A stretch of DNA of 58,338 nt. It comes from Promethearchaeota archaeon. Lineage in GTDB: Archaea; Asgardarchaeota; Lokiarchaeia; Sigyniarchaeales; SOKP01. Shown here piece after piece: positions 45,398 through 53,805 of this stretch. Both the position numbers and the translations under genes were made by a program. The notes beneath the pieces are model-generated. The model was not told the DNA's origin and did not search any database. It saw only the letters and a list, made by a program, of their open reading frames with translations. Position 1 is the stretch's first letter, and every line of letters starts with the position of its first letter. The stretch covers positions 1 to 58,338 of the forward strand of contig JAHPYZ010000019.1 of assembly GCA_019058425.1 (NCBI GenBank), given 5' to 3'.

Positions 45398-46519
45398 ATG
45401 TTTTATCCACGTTTGATGCCTCGAAATTCAGCTGGAATTGAAGCTCGTAGAGTAGCAGGTGCTATGACTAGCATGCGTATTGATGAACTTATCGCCAATC
45501 TAGCAAAAGGTATTGCTGCGGGACAATTAGAATTAGATAAAGTGTGTATGGAGATTGCTGTATTCATGGGAGACGCCCAAATTGAATTCGGTAAGAAGCC
45601 AGGAACAGATGAACCAGATTTATTAAGCCTGATAGAATTGGGATTTACCCCTAATTTTTACCAGTTTGTTGATACTATTTTAGAAGTAAGAGTTGCTATA
45701 TCATCAACCTATGAAGAAACTAGAGAATATGACTATAGTACCACCCAAATTCAAAACAATGAATTAAAAAAGCAGAATGATTATGCAAATAAGAGAAATC
45801 AAAGTACTTCAGGACTCGGATTCATTTGGGGCGGATTTGGACTAGGACTAGGAAGAACAAGGGCAACAAGTTCTTCTGAAACTTCTGGTTCTTCTTCATA
45901 TAAAAGTACAAATTTATATGTACGTACCGTAGATGCCGCCTATTCTTCTACATATAACTATTCTGTAGAAGGTTCTTCACTCATAAAAACTAAGATATTA
46001 CCTGTTCCCCCACCGACAGTATTGGAAGAAATAATAAGAGCTAAACTAGCCCAGCGACGAGAAGAAATAGATTATGAACAAAATTTAAATTATTTAACTA
46101 AGGTATTACCTGAAATTAAAATTTTAGTTGACAACCTAATTATACCAGAAAATTCAATAACTCTTACAAAATCAAGAATGAATCAACTTAAAGATGGAAT
46201 TACTAAGATAAACAACAAATATTATGGAATTAAACCTGAACAATGGATAATTATAGCTGACCTTGAAGAGCGTGAAATTGCTGATGGAGCACTGGAAGTT
46301 AGTAACGATAATATGGATAAATTACTTGGACTATTTTCACCTGGAGAGGATAATGTGAGTGATATTGGTGCTGGAAATACTTGTCTTGGAACAATTAAAG
46401 AAAATCTTAAAACAATATTTAAAAATAGTCTTGATCGAATGGAGAAAGGATTACCACCTATAAAAGAAGAGTCGCAAGAGGAAGCTGTTATTGCGGAACC
46501 AGAAACGGGAGGAGTTTAA
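45398..46519 (+). CDS. Operon protein 3: paralogous subunit with long Gly/Ser-rich insert
   Basis: A 373-residue protein with GGAGGT before the ATG. The helix RIDELIANLAKGIAAGQLEL (27-46), GFTPNFYQFVDTILEVRVAIS (83-103) and VDAAYSSTYNYSVEGSS ending in TKILPVPPP (near 205) are shared with protein 4. Between them lies a Gly/Ser/Thr stretch (about 134-170) rich in GFGLGLGR and SSSETSGSSS that could form a long beta hairpin. The C-terminal 170 residues are helical and not shared with protein 4. There is no signal peptide. It is probably a structural subunit of a cytoplasmic assembly; a pore-forming hairpin is one possible reading. Confidence 0.7.
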   Translation: MFYPRLMPRNSAGIEARRVAGAMTSMRIDELIANLAKGIAAGQLELDKVCMEIAVFMGDAQIEFGKKPGTDEPDLLSLIELGFTPNFYQFVDTILEVRVAISSTYEETREYDYSTTQIQNNELKKQNDYANKRNQSTSGLGFIWGGFGLGLGRTRATSSSETSGSSSYKSTNLYVRTVDAAYSSTYNYSVEGSSLIKTKILPVPPPTVLEEIIRAKLAQRREEIDYEQNLNYLTKVLPEIKILVDNLIIPENSITLTKSRMNQLKDGITKINNKYYGIKPEQWIIIADLEEREIADGALEVSNDNMDKLLGLFSPGEDNVSDIGAGNTCLGTIKENLKTIFKNSLDRMEKGLPPIKEESQEEAVIAEPETGGV

Positions 46520-46523
46520 ATAG

Positions 46524-47270
46524 ATGGCAATGAACTTTAGTAATCGATTTGATATAGCTGAGGAAACTCTAAAAGTAGGTAATGCGTTAGCAAGCGTAAA
46601 ACTTGATAGAATGATTGTAAATTTAGCTAAGGGAATTGCATATGGACAATATGAATTAGATAAAGTTGGAATTAATATCACTAAATTAATGGGTGTTCCT
46701 GGAGTAGTATCAATTGGTGATGACCGTTTATCAATGTTGGAGTCAGGTTTTATACCATCTTTTTATCATTTTGTTGATACCATCATTGAATTAAAAATGG
46801 AAGTAAATATTCGTGAGGAGGATAATCGAGGGCTCGCTACCAGAATAGCTACCTCGACAGAAGTCACAACAGACATCAATACAGAGGTTAGTGCAAAAGC
46901 AGGAGGTGGGTTTGGACCATTCACTGCAGAGGCGGGTTTTAAATCGAGTTTTGGTATTAAATCTACATCAGCATATTCAAGAGCTGTCGATGCAACATAT
47001 AGTCAAAAATTTTCTCAGGATCTTTCTGCTACGAGTTTAATGCGAACAAAGATAACTCCTGTTCCTGCACCAGAATTATTAATTGAGCGAATCAAGATTT
47101 TACTAGAAAAATTAAGAGAACAAGCAGAAGATGAATCTAGAAATGAAGATGGATCATTAGATAATGAAAAGTTGAGTAAAGTACTGATGAGAAAGATAAA
47201 AGATAAAATCATTACAGGTGCTGAAAGTATGATCTCAGGAATCCTTCCATCTTCAAGTAGTCCGAGTTAA
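46524..47270 (+). CDS. Operon protein 4: paralogous subunit with amphipathic hairpin
   Basis: A 248-residue paralogue of protein 3, beginning 4 bases after its stop with GGGAGGAG as ribosome site. KLDRMIVNLAKGIAYGQYEL (27-46), GFIPSFYHFVDTIIELKMEV (71-90) and AVDATYSQKF ending in TKITPVPAP (near 180) align with protein 3. The middle part, TEVTTDINTEVSAKAGGGFG then PFTAEAGFKSSFGIKSTS, alternates polar and apolar residues around a Gly tip, the pattern of an amphipathic beta hairpin. The C-terminal helix ends in a Ser-rich tail. Same inferred role as protein 3. Confidence 0.7.
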   Translation: MAMNFSNRFDIAEETLKVGNALASVKLDRMIVNLAKGIAYGQYELDKVGINITKLMGVPGVVSIGDDRLSMLESGFIPSFYHFVDTIIELKMEVNIREEDNRGLATRIATSTEVTTDINTEVSAKAGGGFGPFTAEAGFKSSFGIKSTSAYSRAVDATYSQKFSQDLSATSLMRTKITPVPAPELLIERIKILLEKLREQAEDESRNEDGSLDNEKLSKVLMRKIKDKIITGAESMISGILPSSSSPS

Positions 47271-47353
47271 CATTTAGGACATAAAAATTTAAAATTTTTT
47301 ATTTTTAATTAATCAAATTATAGCTAATAGTCATATTTCGGGAGATTTACTAT

Positions 47354-47755
47354 ATGGATCCATTAGAACGTTTATTTGGGGCATATCTCAAAGATATTCC
47401 AAAAAATTTACCTGATAAATCTAGAATTATAAAAGAGAAGATATTATACTCCAGCTATGGACAGAAAGATCCATTAGAACGCTTATTTTGGGAATATTTT
47501 AAAGGGATACCAAAAGTTTTAACTGATCGTTATAAACTGGTATTAGAAAGAATACTATATGACCCATCCATCAGAAAATGTCCTATAGAACAAATAATAG
47601 GCTTAGGTTCATTTAATATCCCTTTCAACATTTCAAATCGAACTAAATTAATAAAAGAAAAAGTTATTTTCCAGTATACTCAAGAAAAAAGAAAATCAAA
47701 CGAAAAAGATGTCCATATTTTAAATGAAGATATTTTCCAATTAAATGTTGAATAA
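47354..47755 (+). CDS. Operon protein 5: triple-repeat protein
   Basis: A 133-residue protein made of three repeats of about 37 residues: DPLERLFGAYLKDIPKNLPD (2-21), DPLERLFWEYFKGIPKVLTD (39-58) and a weaker CPIEQIIGLGSFNIPFNISN (near 76-95), each followed by a basic helix such as KSRIIKEKILY. The repeats are helical and probably serve protein contacts. A related copy seems to open protein 6. GGGAGAT precedes the ATG by about 8 bases. Not a known family. Confidence 0.65.
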   Translation: MDPLERLFGAYLKDIPKNLPDKSRIIKEKILYSSYGQKDPLERLFWEYFKGIPKVLTDRYKLVLERILYDPSIRKCPIEQIIGLGSFNIPFNISNRTKLIKEKVIFQYTQEKRKSNEKDVHILNEDIFQLNVE

Positions 47756-47779
47756 ATTCGATTAAGTAGGTATGTTTAA

Positions 47780-48784
47780 TTGAAGGAAAAAAAAAATCAT
47801 AAAATTGAAGTACCTAATATATCCATTGAAGAAGCTTTAAGACTCTATTTATCTCTAATTTATCCGAAGGGATTACCCACTGGAGTTGATATAGATCAAT
47901 TACGAGCTTTATTAGTTAAAAAAATTGCAAAAGATCGTCCTGATTGGGATAATAAGTTTAGGAGAAAAGAAGAATCAAAAATTATCAATACAGAAAAATC
48001 TTATTCACAATTAAAACAAGAGTTGATCCAAAAATCTCGTGAATCTGAGGTTCCTTCTGATCCAGATGAAAAATTTTTTTACTTTAGAGCTCAAGAAGCT
48101 CTTCGCAATAGAATAATGAGAAAAGAAGAAGAAAAAGAAAATAAGAAAAAGAATGAATTAATTCAGAGGCTTATAAATAGTAAAAAAGGTAAAATATATA
48201 AACCATCTTTAGAGAAAATTTTAGAAATTAAACAGATCTACGAAGCTATATTAAGAAACAAAATGATCTTTCAAAAAGATTTACCTGCATCAGTAAAGGA
48301 AATCCTACTAAATTTAGAACATCCCCAACTTGAATATAGTTCATATATAAAACTATTTTCGCCCTCTTCTAACAATTCCTCTCATTTCGATCAAAATAGG
48401 CGAGAAATGAATAATTTATTCTCAAATCCAAAAGAAAAACCTAAAGATTATCCCGAATTAAAAAAAACTGAGACAGGTTCCCAAAATTTATACACAAAGG
48501 ATAAAAAATCACCTATTAATCCTCTTAGTAGGGAAAAGAATTTATCCATTAAAGACAAGAAAGGGGATATAAAATCTCTGAATAGTTCAAAAAATCTAAC
48601 AATTAGGGAGAAAAAGTCCAGATTTGAAACTCTGCAAAATGAGAGATTCTTCAGCCCTAAATTTAATCCGAAACCTCTAAAAATTACAAGTATGGAAATG
48701 TATGAAATTGATGAAAATTTAAAAATTATATTCAGAATTGATAAGGAAAAAGATGTAAAATTAGATAATATAGAAATATTTTAA
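47780..48784 (+). CDS. Operon protein 6: repeat-like helix plus charged linker protein
   Basis: A 334-residue, very charged soluble protein. Residues 13-52 (ISIEEALRLYLSLIYPKGLP then DIDQLRALLVKKI) look like the repeat of protein 5. The middle is Lys/Glu-rich helix, residues about 200-300 are a low-complexity Ser/Lys/Asn linker, and the last 30 residues (SMEMYEIDENLKIIFRIDKE) form beta strands. The start is TTG 47780, with TAGGT eight bases upstream; the next in-frame ATG lies more than 100 codons inside. A flexible tether or scaffold role is possible but not shown. Confidence 0.6.
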   Translation: MKEKKNHKIEVPNISIEEALRLYLSLIYPKGLPTGVDIDQLRALLVKKIAKDRPDWDNKFRRKEESKIINTEKSYSQLKQELIQKSRESEVPSDPDEKFFYFRAQEALRNRIMRKEEEKENKKKNELIQRLINSKKGKIYKPSLEKILEIKQIYEAILRNKMIFQKDLPASVKEILLNLEHPQLEYSSYIKLFSPSSNNSSHFDQNRREMNNLFSNPKEKPKDYPELKKTETGSQNLYTKDKKSPINPLSREKNLSIKDKKGDIKSLNSSKNLTIREKKSRFETLQNERFFSPKFNPKPLKITSMEMYEIDENLKIIFRIDKEKDVKLDNIEIF

Positions 48785-48811
48785 AATTAAAGTAATAAGT
48801 TCGAATTTTCG

Positions 48812-50110
48812 ATGAATTTTTCTCAACTTGAACAAGAAATATTTACTTTTAGAAAAGAAATTGATTCCAATCCTTCAAAGAATTGGTGGATTAAGGAAAA
48901 ATATATCAATTTGGGGCGTAATAATCTCCCAATTTATATAATCGAATTTTCTGATAAAATAGATGTATTAGGTGATGATTTACTCGATGAACCACTCATT
49001 GCTTCAAATCATCCATTTCTTCATTTCAAATCAATATCAAGTCTACAATCTGAAGTAAAAAGAATGTATTGGCAACCAGTTGAGAAAATAGAACTTATAA
49101 CCCGACTTTATCGATTCTTATCAATGTATAAAGAAGATTATCTGCAACCCCCAGGGACTCGGTCTATCACTAAAGGAATTCATAGACCACATCCACGGTT
49201 AAGAGGATTATGTTTTACTTATAAAATTTCTTCTCCAGGACATACAATTATAGGGATTGGTCCTAAAAAGTGTTCTGAGAAATTGGGTGCTGTTACAGGA
49301 AGAGTCCTAGATGAATCAAAAAATCCGTTGAATGGGATTCAAGTAATACTAAGTGTAGTAAAGGCAGAAAAAAGTATACTGTTCTTCAAACAAGAAACTA
49401 ATAAAAATGGAGAATTTTGGTTTTCCAAAATTCCTTCTGGAGATAACCTCCAATATTTTATTTGTATAGAAGGAAAACAGTTTAGAAATATTGTTATTGA
49501 TCAAAAACCTTTTGGAAAAATACAGGGTAAAATATATAATGCAAAATTAAATCCTCTTATTTTGAGTATTAATTTCTGTTCCCCTGATGGTGAAATATTC
49601 AAAGCCCTAAGTGATCACTCTGGACAGTTTATAACTGAATTTCTCCCACCATTCTCATATAATTTGAAAGTAGAGGGTTTTGAATTTTATTTTAGTTTTA
49701 ATTATTCCGGTGATACACTTATCTCAGGAATAATAAAAGATGTCTATAGTAATCCTATAAAAAAAAGACAAGTAAAACTAAAGTCAAAAGGGAAGCAAAT
49801 TCAAAAAACAACAACAGATGTGAATGGTTTCTTTACATTCGAAAATCTCTATCCTGGAGAATATACTCTTGAAATTCCTAATATTGAAAGTTATTTATCA
49901 GGAGAGGGAACAATTAGTGGTAATATTAAAAACTTAGACAAAAATCCAATTAGAAACCAATGGGTGCATTTGGTAAGCAAATCAGGTAATAAAATTATAG
50001 ATATTGCCAGAACGGATGAAAATGGGAACTTCAGATTCTTTGAGTTGGAATCAGAAATGTACACTATCCGAGTTCCTAGTTATGAATTTTTAATTAAACG
50101 AGGTGAATAA
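48812..50110 (+). CDS. Operon protein 7: Cna/carboxypeptidase-regulatory-like beta modules
   Basis: A 432-residue protein. Residues 1-165 are a unique N-terminal domain with SKNWWIKEKYINLGRNNLPI. From about 165 on come four beta-sandwich modules: GAVTGRVLDESKNPLNGIQV, GKIQGKIYNAKLNPLILSIN, TLISGIIKDVYSNPIKKRQV and GTISGNIKNLDKNPIRNQWV. Three of the four go on into T..NG.F.F..L..G.Y.L, the repeating pattern of carboxypeptidase-regulatory-like or Cna-B domains. These normally form stalks on secreted proteins, yet there is no signal peptide here. It is probably a spacer or fibre within the assembly. Confidence 0.7.
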   Translation: MNFSQLEQEIFTFRKEIDSNPSKNWWIKEKYINLGRNNLPIYIIEFSDKIDVLGDDLLDEPLIASNHPFLHFKSISSLQSEVKRMYWQPVEKIELITRLYRFLSMYKEDYLQPPGTRSITKGIHRPHPRLRGLCFTYKISSPGHTIIGIGPKKCSEKLGAVTGRVLDESKNPLNGIQVILSVVKAEKSILFFKQETNKNGEFWFSKIPSGDNLQYFICIEGKQFRNIVIDQKPFGKIQGKIYNAKLNPLILSINFCSPDGEIFKALSDHSGQFITEFLPPFSYNLKVEGFEFYFSFNYSGDTLISGIIKDVYSNPIKKRQVKLKSKGKQIQKTTTDVNGFFTFENLYPGEYTLEIPNIESYLSGEGTISGNIKNLDKNPIRNQWVHLVSKSGNKIIDIARTDENGNFRFFELESEMYTIRVPSYEFLIKRGE

Positions 50111-50115
50111 ATCAA

Positions 50116-50430
50116 ATGAGAGAGAATAATTTATTTAAAGATGAACATCAAATAGAAGTAAAAGCGGGTCAAACTTTGGTTTTAGAAATTATAGCAAGAC
50201 CTAAACGTCCATTATATGATGTATCATCATCAGTAAAACCTGCAAATATAAGGATCAAGTTACATGAATTCAAATTCAGAAGACCTGCAAAGATTAAAAA
50301 GTTGAAGCTTTTTAATCCTAAAAATTCTTATATCATACCAATTAAGGATGGTGTTGGTGAGCTAGTAGGGATAGAACCCGGAACATATTCTTTATCTTCT
50401 GAAATTGAAGATAATAATAAAAATGATTAA
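50116..50430 (+). CDS. Operon protein 8: small beta protein
   Basis: A 104-residue protein that begins 6 bases after the stop of protein 7, in another frame, with GAGGTGA overlapping the end of that gene. The early part, EVKAGQTLVLEIIARPKRP, looks like the last strands of a Cna-type module, and the end, ELVGIEPGTYSLSSEIED, repeats the 'L..G.Y' pattern. It may complete the last module of protein 7 as a separate chain. A basic middle part, KFRRPAKIKKLKLF, stands out. Function unknown. Confidence 0.55.
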   Translation: MRENNLFKDEHQIEVKAGQTLVLEIIARPKRPLYDVSSSVKPANIRIKLHEFKFRRPAKIKKLKLFNPKNSYIIPIKDGVGELVGIEPGTYSLSSEIEDNNKND

Positions 50431-50473
50431 ATTATGGAGAATTAATTCTAAAATTATTGGAGTCGAATAAAGA

Positions 50474-51037
50474 ATGAATGTAAGCAACGTTAGGGAGGAA
50501 TTTTTTGCCGAGAAAGATCGAGTTTATGAAGTAATCCATAGTCTGGGAGCATTCAAAAAGTATACAATCTCAAATATAGAAAATCCAATTAAACCAGTTA
50601 TTCGCATACAGGTGAAGATGGGTGAAAAAATTGAGGGAGAGAGAATATTATCAGATAGAATCTATGAACTTGAAAAGGGAGATCGTATTAAAATAATAGA
50701 AAATATTCGTCACGTTAAAGCTGTAACTCAAAATGGAAATGAACATGAAGTTGATTTATGTCAGATAATTTGGAAAGATGGAAAACAATTTAATGATTTT
50801 TCTAATTATTATTGTTGGACAATATTTAAAGCAGAAAAAAAAATCAAACCTTTTGTACCTATAGACCTTCCACAAGTTACTCTGAATTCACAAATGCTAA
50901 CAAAAGTAGATCTGCAAGTTTCAGATGAATATAAAGGATTAATAATTTTAAAAATCGAAAATGTGCCTATTCGGATGAAAAACCGATCATTAAAATTAGA
51001 GAAACCACACAGAATTAGTTTTCGAAAAAAAAATTAA
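50474..51037 (+). CDS. Operon protein 9: unknown beta-rich protein
   Basis: A 187-residue soluble protein, last gene of the operon. Mixed helix and strand; GEHEV-like NGNEHEVDLCQIIWKDG and FSNYYCWTIFKAEKK are its most distinctive parts. The tail is basic (RKKN). No family recognised, no signal peptide or span. A 200-base gap with an AT-rich stretch follows before the next gene, so the operon ends here. Confidence 0.6.
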   Translation: MNVSNVREEFFAEKDRVYEVIHSLGAFKKYTISNIENPIKPVIRIQVKMGEKIEGERILSDRIYELEKGDRIKIIENIRHVKAVTQNGNEHEVDLCQIIWKDGKQFNDFSNYYCWTIFKAEKKIKPFVPIDLPQVTLNSQMLTKVDLQVSDEYKGLIILKIENVPIRMKNRSLKLEKPHRISFRKKN

Positions 51038-51245
51038 ACTGTATTGAAATTTTAAAGCTTAATCTCGAAAGAATTCCCTCCAAGAACAGAAAAGAATTAC
51101 ACATATATGAACTAATTAAACATTTTTGGTAATATACTATTTCACATTACATAATCAACTAATAATTATATATTTATTCCATAATTTATGATTTTTAATA
51201 CCAACAAAGTATTAATATTTGAACTTTTATTTATTCTCTCTCTCA

Positions 51246-51809
51246 ATGATATCAAGATCGATTAATTTTAGGAAGGCTACTATTTTAGATTTGAGTGAAA
51301 TAGTAAAGGTTAATATAGATACTTGGAAAACAACGTATAGAGGGATAATATCAGAGAAATATCTTCAAAATTTATCTTATAAAGACAAAGAAGAAAAATG
51401 GAGACAAAGATTAGAAAATCCATCCCATGGGGCAATAATATATGTTGCTGAGATATATCTTCATGGAATAGTAGGATTTGTGTTAGCGACTCTAGAAAAA
51501 TATAATCCTATCCTCATGATACCAAAACTGGAGAGGTTTCAAGGGGAATTATGTGCGATATACATTATAAAAGATTTTCAACGTGAAAAGATTGGAACTG
51601 AATTAGTTAAATTAGTAGTAAAATATTTTGAAGTGAATAAGATTAATAGTATGATTACTTGGGTATTAAAAGAAAATCCTTCACATAGATTCTATGAAAA
51701 ATTAGGAGGAATAGTCTTAGGAGAACAATCTATTGAAATAGGAAGAGACAGATATACAGAAATTGCATATGGTTGGGAGAATATTAAAAATATTCTTTCA
51801 CATTTTTGA
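51246..51809 (+). CDS. GNAT family N-acetyltransferase
   Basis: A 187-residue GNAT. INFRKATILDLSEIVKVNID opens the fold, TYRGIISEKYLQNLSY is typical of the ribosomal-protein or aminoglycoside acetyltransferase-like subgroup, and ELCAIYIIKDFQREKIGTEL (near 105-125) carries the acetyl-CoA loop QREKIG, followed by SHRFYEKLGG. ATG 51246 is preferred to a TTG at 51219, which would add nine hydrophobic residues. It lies 200 bases after the nine-gene operon and probably does not belong to it. Substrate unknown. Confidence 0.88.
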   Translation: MISRSINFRKATILDLSEIVKVNIDTWKTTYRGIISEKYLQNLSYKDKEEKWRQRLENPSHGAIIYVAEIYLHGIVGFVLATLEKYNPILMIPKLERFQGELCAIYIIKDFQREKIGTELVKLVVKYFEVNKINSMITWVLKENPSHRFYEKLGGIVLGEQSIEIGRDRYTEIAYGWENIKNILSHF

Positions 51810-51929
51810 TAAAAATTTGAAGAAAACTAATTAATTACTAAATAGTGTGAAAATTTATATAGATTTAAGGATATTAAGGTTAATATCTTATTTAATTTAA
51901 AAGATCTAATTAAAAAGGGTTAAAAAATT

Positions 51930-52868
51930 ATGACTGTTCAATATTCAAAAATGATCTTACATGGAATTCTTGCAGCGATATCTTACTTAGTTATTCCCTT
52001 TATTTTGTTTTATTTTCTTGAGTTTTACAACATAATGACATTTTCCGCTAGTTTTCGAACCTCAATCATTATTTTTGGGATTATTGGTATCATTATTTCT
52101 ATTTTGAGACATGCATTTCCAGAAGATACATCAGCGAATCGACTTATAAGGTTTGGTGTCACTGTTTATTCAGGAATTTTCCTTTTCTATATATTTGGAG
52201 GTTTTGATCCGGGGAGAAGTTTAGGATCATACTATATTAACACGCCTATGATTCAAGCTCTTTTAGGTTTAAAACTGATTGCTTGGTTATTTTTAGGTGC
52301 TCTTATAATCAAAGGGCTTCAATACTTAGTAGAAGCTGTTGAATTACGTAAAAAGAAAGAATATCGAGTTAAAGTAAAAAAAGAATTTAAATTAAGTAAA
52401 TTTTTCAAAGTTTTAGGAATATTGGCAAGCATTGGAATCGCTGGTTATTTTGGAACTTTAATATTTAGTGGACTAAACCTTAGAATAAATCTTCATGATT
52501 CTTTTGATTATGATTATGTTCCAGGATCCTTAAATTTCACAATAACATTTGATGTAAGGAATATGGGATTGTATGCAATAAATAATGTAGTACTAAATGC
52601 TGAAATTCACACATTAACAACTGATAATGCTTCTGCTCTTCCTTGGGATACAAAAATAGGTAGTGCGCCTAATGCATATCAAAATACATTCCATTCATTT
52701 ACAGAAACGTTAAATCAAGACATTATTCTAAGTATTGATACTACTTATATCGCAGGATTAGTAACTACTAACGGTAATTTGCTGTTAAAGATTTCATTTT
52801 CAACTTTATATGCTTTAAACTTTATTAGTGTAAACGTCTCACTGGCAGTCCCATGGACACATCCTTAA
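51930..52868 (+). CDS. Membrane protein with extracytoplasmic beta domain
   Basis: A 312-residue protein. Membrane segments lie near 10-32, 40-58, 74-92, 107-130 and 160-178, with a Lys-rich loop before the last. Residues 180-312 form a beta-rich outer domain (GSLNFTITFDVRNMGLYAIN), rich in Asn and Thr, like CARDB/LEA-type domains that sit outside archaeal cells. No known family is sure. It has its own AT-rich upstream region and a long T-rich tract after the stop. Confidence 0.6.
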   Translation: MTVQYSKMILHGILAAISYLVIPFILFYFLEFYNIMTFSASFRTSIIIFGIIGIIISILRHAFPEDTSANRLIRFGVTVYSGIFLFYIFGGFDPGRSLGSYYINTPMIQALLGLKLIAWLFLGALIIKGLQYLVEAVELRKKKEYRVKVKKEFKLSKFFKVLGILASIGIAGYFGTLIFSGLNLRINLHDSFDYDYVPGSLNFTITFDVRNMGLYAINNVVLNAEIHTLTTDNASALPWDTKIGSAPNAYQNTFHSFTETLNQDIILSIDTTYIAGLVTTNGNLLLKISFSTLYALNFISVNVSLAVPWTHP

Positions 52869-52874
52869 ACCTAT

Positions 52875-52903
52875 CTATTTTTATTTTTCTTGTTTTTTTT
52901 TTA
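52875..52903 (+). terminator. T-rich terminator after the membrane protein gene
   Basis: T runs of 5, 5 and 10 bases lie just after the stop at 52868, a strong intrinsic archaeal terminator by composition. Confidence 0.5.
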
Positions 52904-52982
52904 ATCAATATTCATGAGAATAGCGACAAAACTAATTTTTTATATCAAATTTATAATAAATATATACATTTTTTGATCTCAT

Positions 52983-53798
52983 ATGAAAAATAATAAATCT
53001 GTAAAAGAATATGCCAAATTACAATATAGCTCTCATGAAAACTTAACTAACCGAATGAACCTTTGGTCATACGGTTCAAATCCCGAAACCCTTCCGAAAT
53101 GGATTTTTTCACATTTTAAACTTCAAGGAAAAGAAAAATTATTGGAATTAGGATGTGGAACAGGTCAATTATGGCTCGAAAATTATAAAAAAATTCCTTC
53201 GACTTGTTCAATTGTATTATCAGATTTTTCTCAAAAAATGTTGAATAAAGCTAAAGAGAATTTGGAACCACTCAATCTCCCAATAAATTTTAAAGTTATA
53301 GATGCACAGAAAATTCCTTACGGAAATCAGAATTTTGATGTTGTAATAGGATGTCATATGTTATATCACATTCCAAATATTGATAAAGCTCTTGTAGAAA
53401 TAAGTCGTGTGTTGAAACCAAGTGGCAGATTTATCTCAACAACAGTTAGTAAAAATCATATTAAAGAATTGAAAAACTTTCTTTCTAAATTTGGATTATA
53501 TTCGGACGAGAAATTAAAATTATTTAGTGAATTCAGAAATGAAACGGGGAATGATGTCTTAAAACCCTTCTTCGAAGAAATTTTGTTCAATGAGTATCTT
53601 AATTATGTGAAAATAACCTCTGTTACTCCGATAATAAATTATATTGATTCAATGTCTCTAAAGGAAAGATATCCTAATTATCAAGAAATAAAACCTCAGC
53701 TTGAGAATGCATTCAAAAAAATTCTTGAGAAGAAATCTAAATTCGAAATTACAGGGATTTCTGGTATGTTTATAGCAAAAAAACCTATAAGAACATAA
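52983..53798 (+). CDS. UbiE-like SAM-dependent methyltransferase
   Basis: A 271-residue methyltransferase with motif I LLELGCGTGQLWLE (near 54), IVLSDFSQKML (motif II), IPYGNQNFDVVIGCHMLYHI (post-I) and RVLKPSGRFISTTVS (motif III). The UbiE/Methyltransf_11 subgroup is likely. It converges on another methyltransferase gene, with 7 bases between the stops. Substrate unknown. Confidence 0.87.
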   Translation: MKNNKSVKEYAKLQYSSHENLTNRMNLWSYGSNPETLPKWIFSHFKLQGKEKLLELGCGTGQLWLENYKKIPSTCSIVLSDFSQKMLNKAKENLEPLNLPINFKVIDAQKIPYGNQNFDVVIGCHMLYHIPNIDKALVEISRVLKPSGRFISTTVSKNHIKELKNFLSKFGLYSDEKLKLFSEFRNETGNDVLKPFFEEILFNEYLNYVKITSVTPIINYIDSMSLKERYPNYQEIKPQLENAFKKILEKKSKFEITGISGMFIAKKPIRT

Positions 53799-53805
53799 TC
53801 ATCTT

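Noticed and set aside
50104-50120. Operon proteins 7 and 8 as one gene split by a frameshift
   Set aside because: The content would fit, but no single-base change joins the frames cleanly, and GAGGTGA is placed as a ribosome site for protein 8. Kept as two genes, with the possibility stated.
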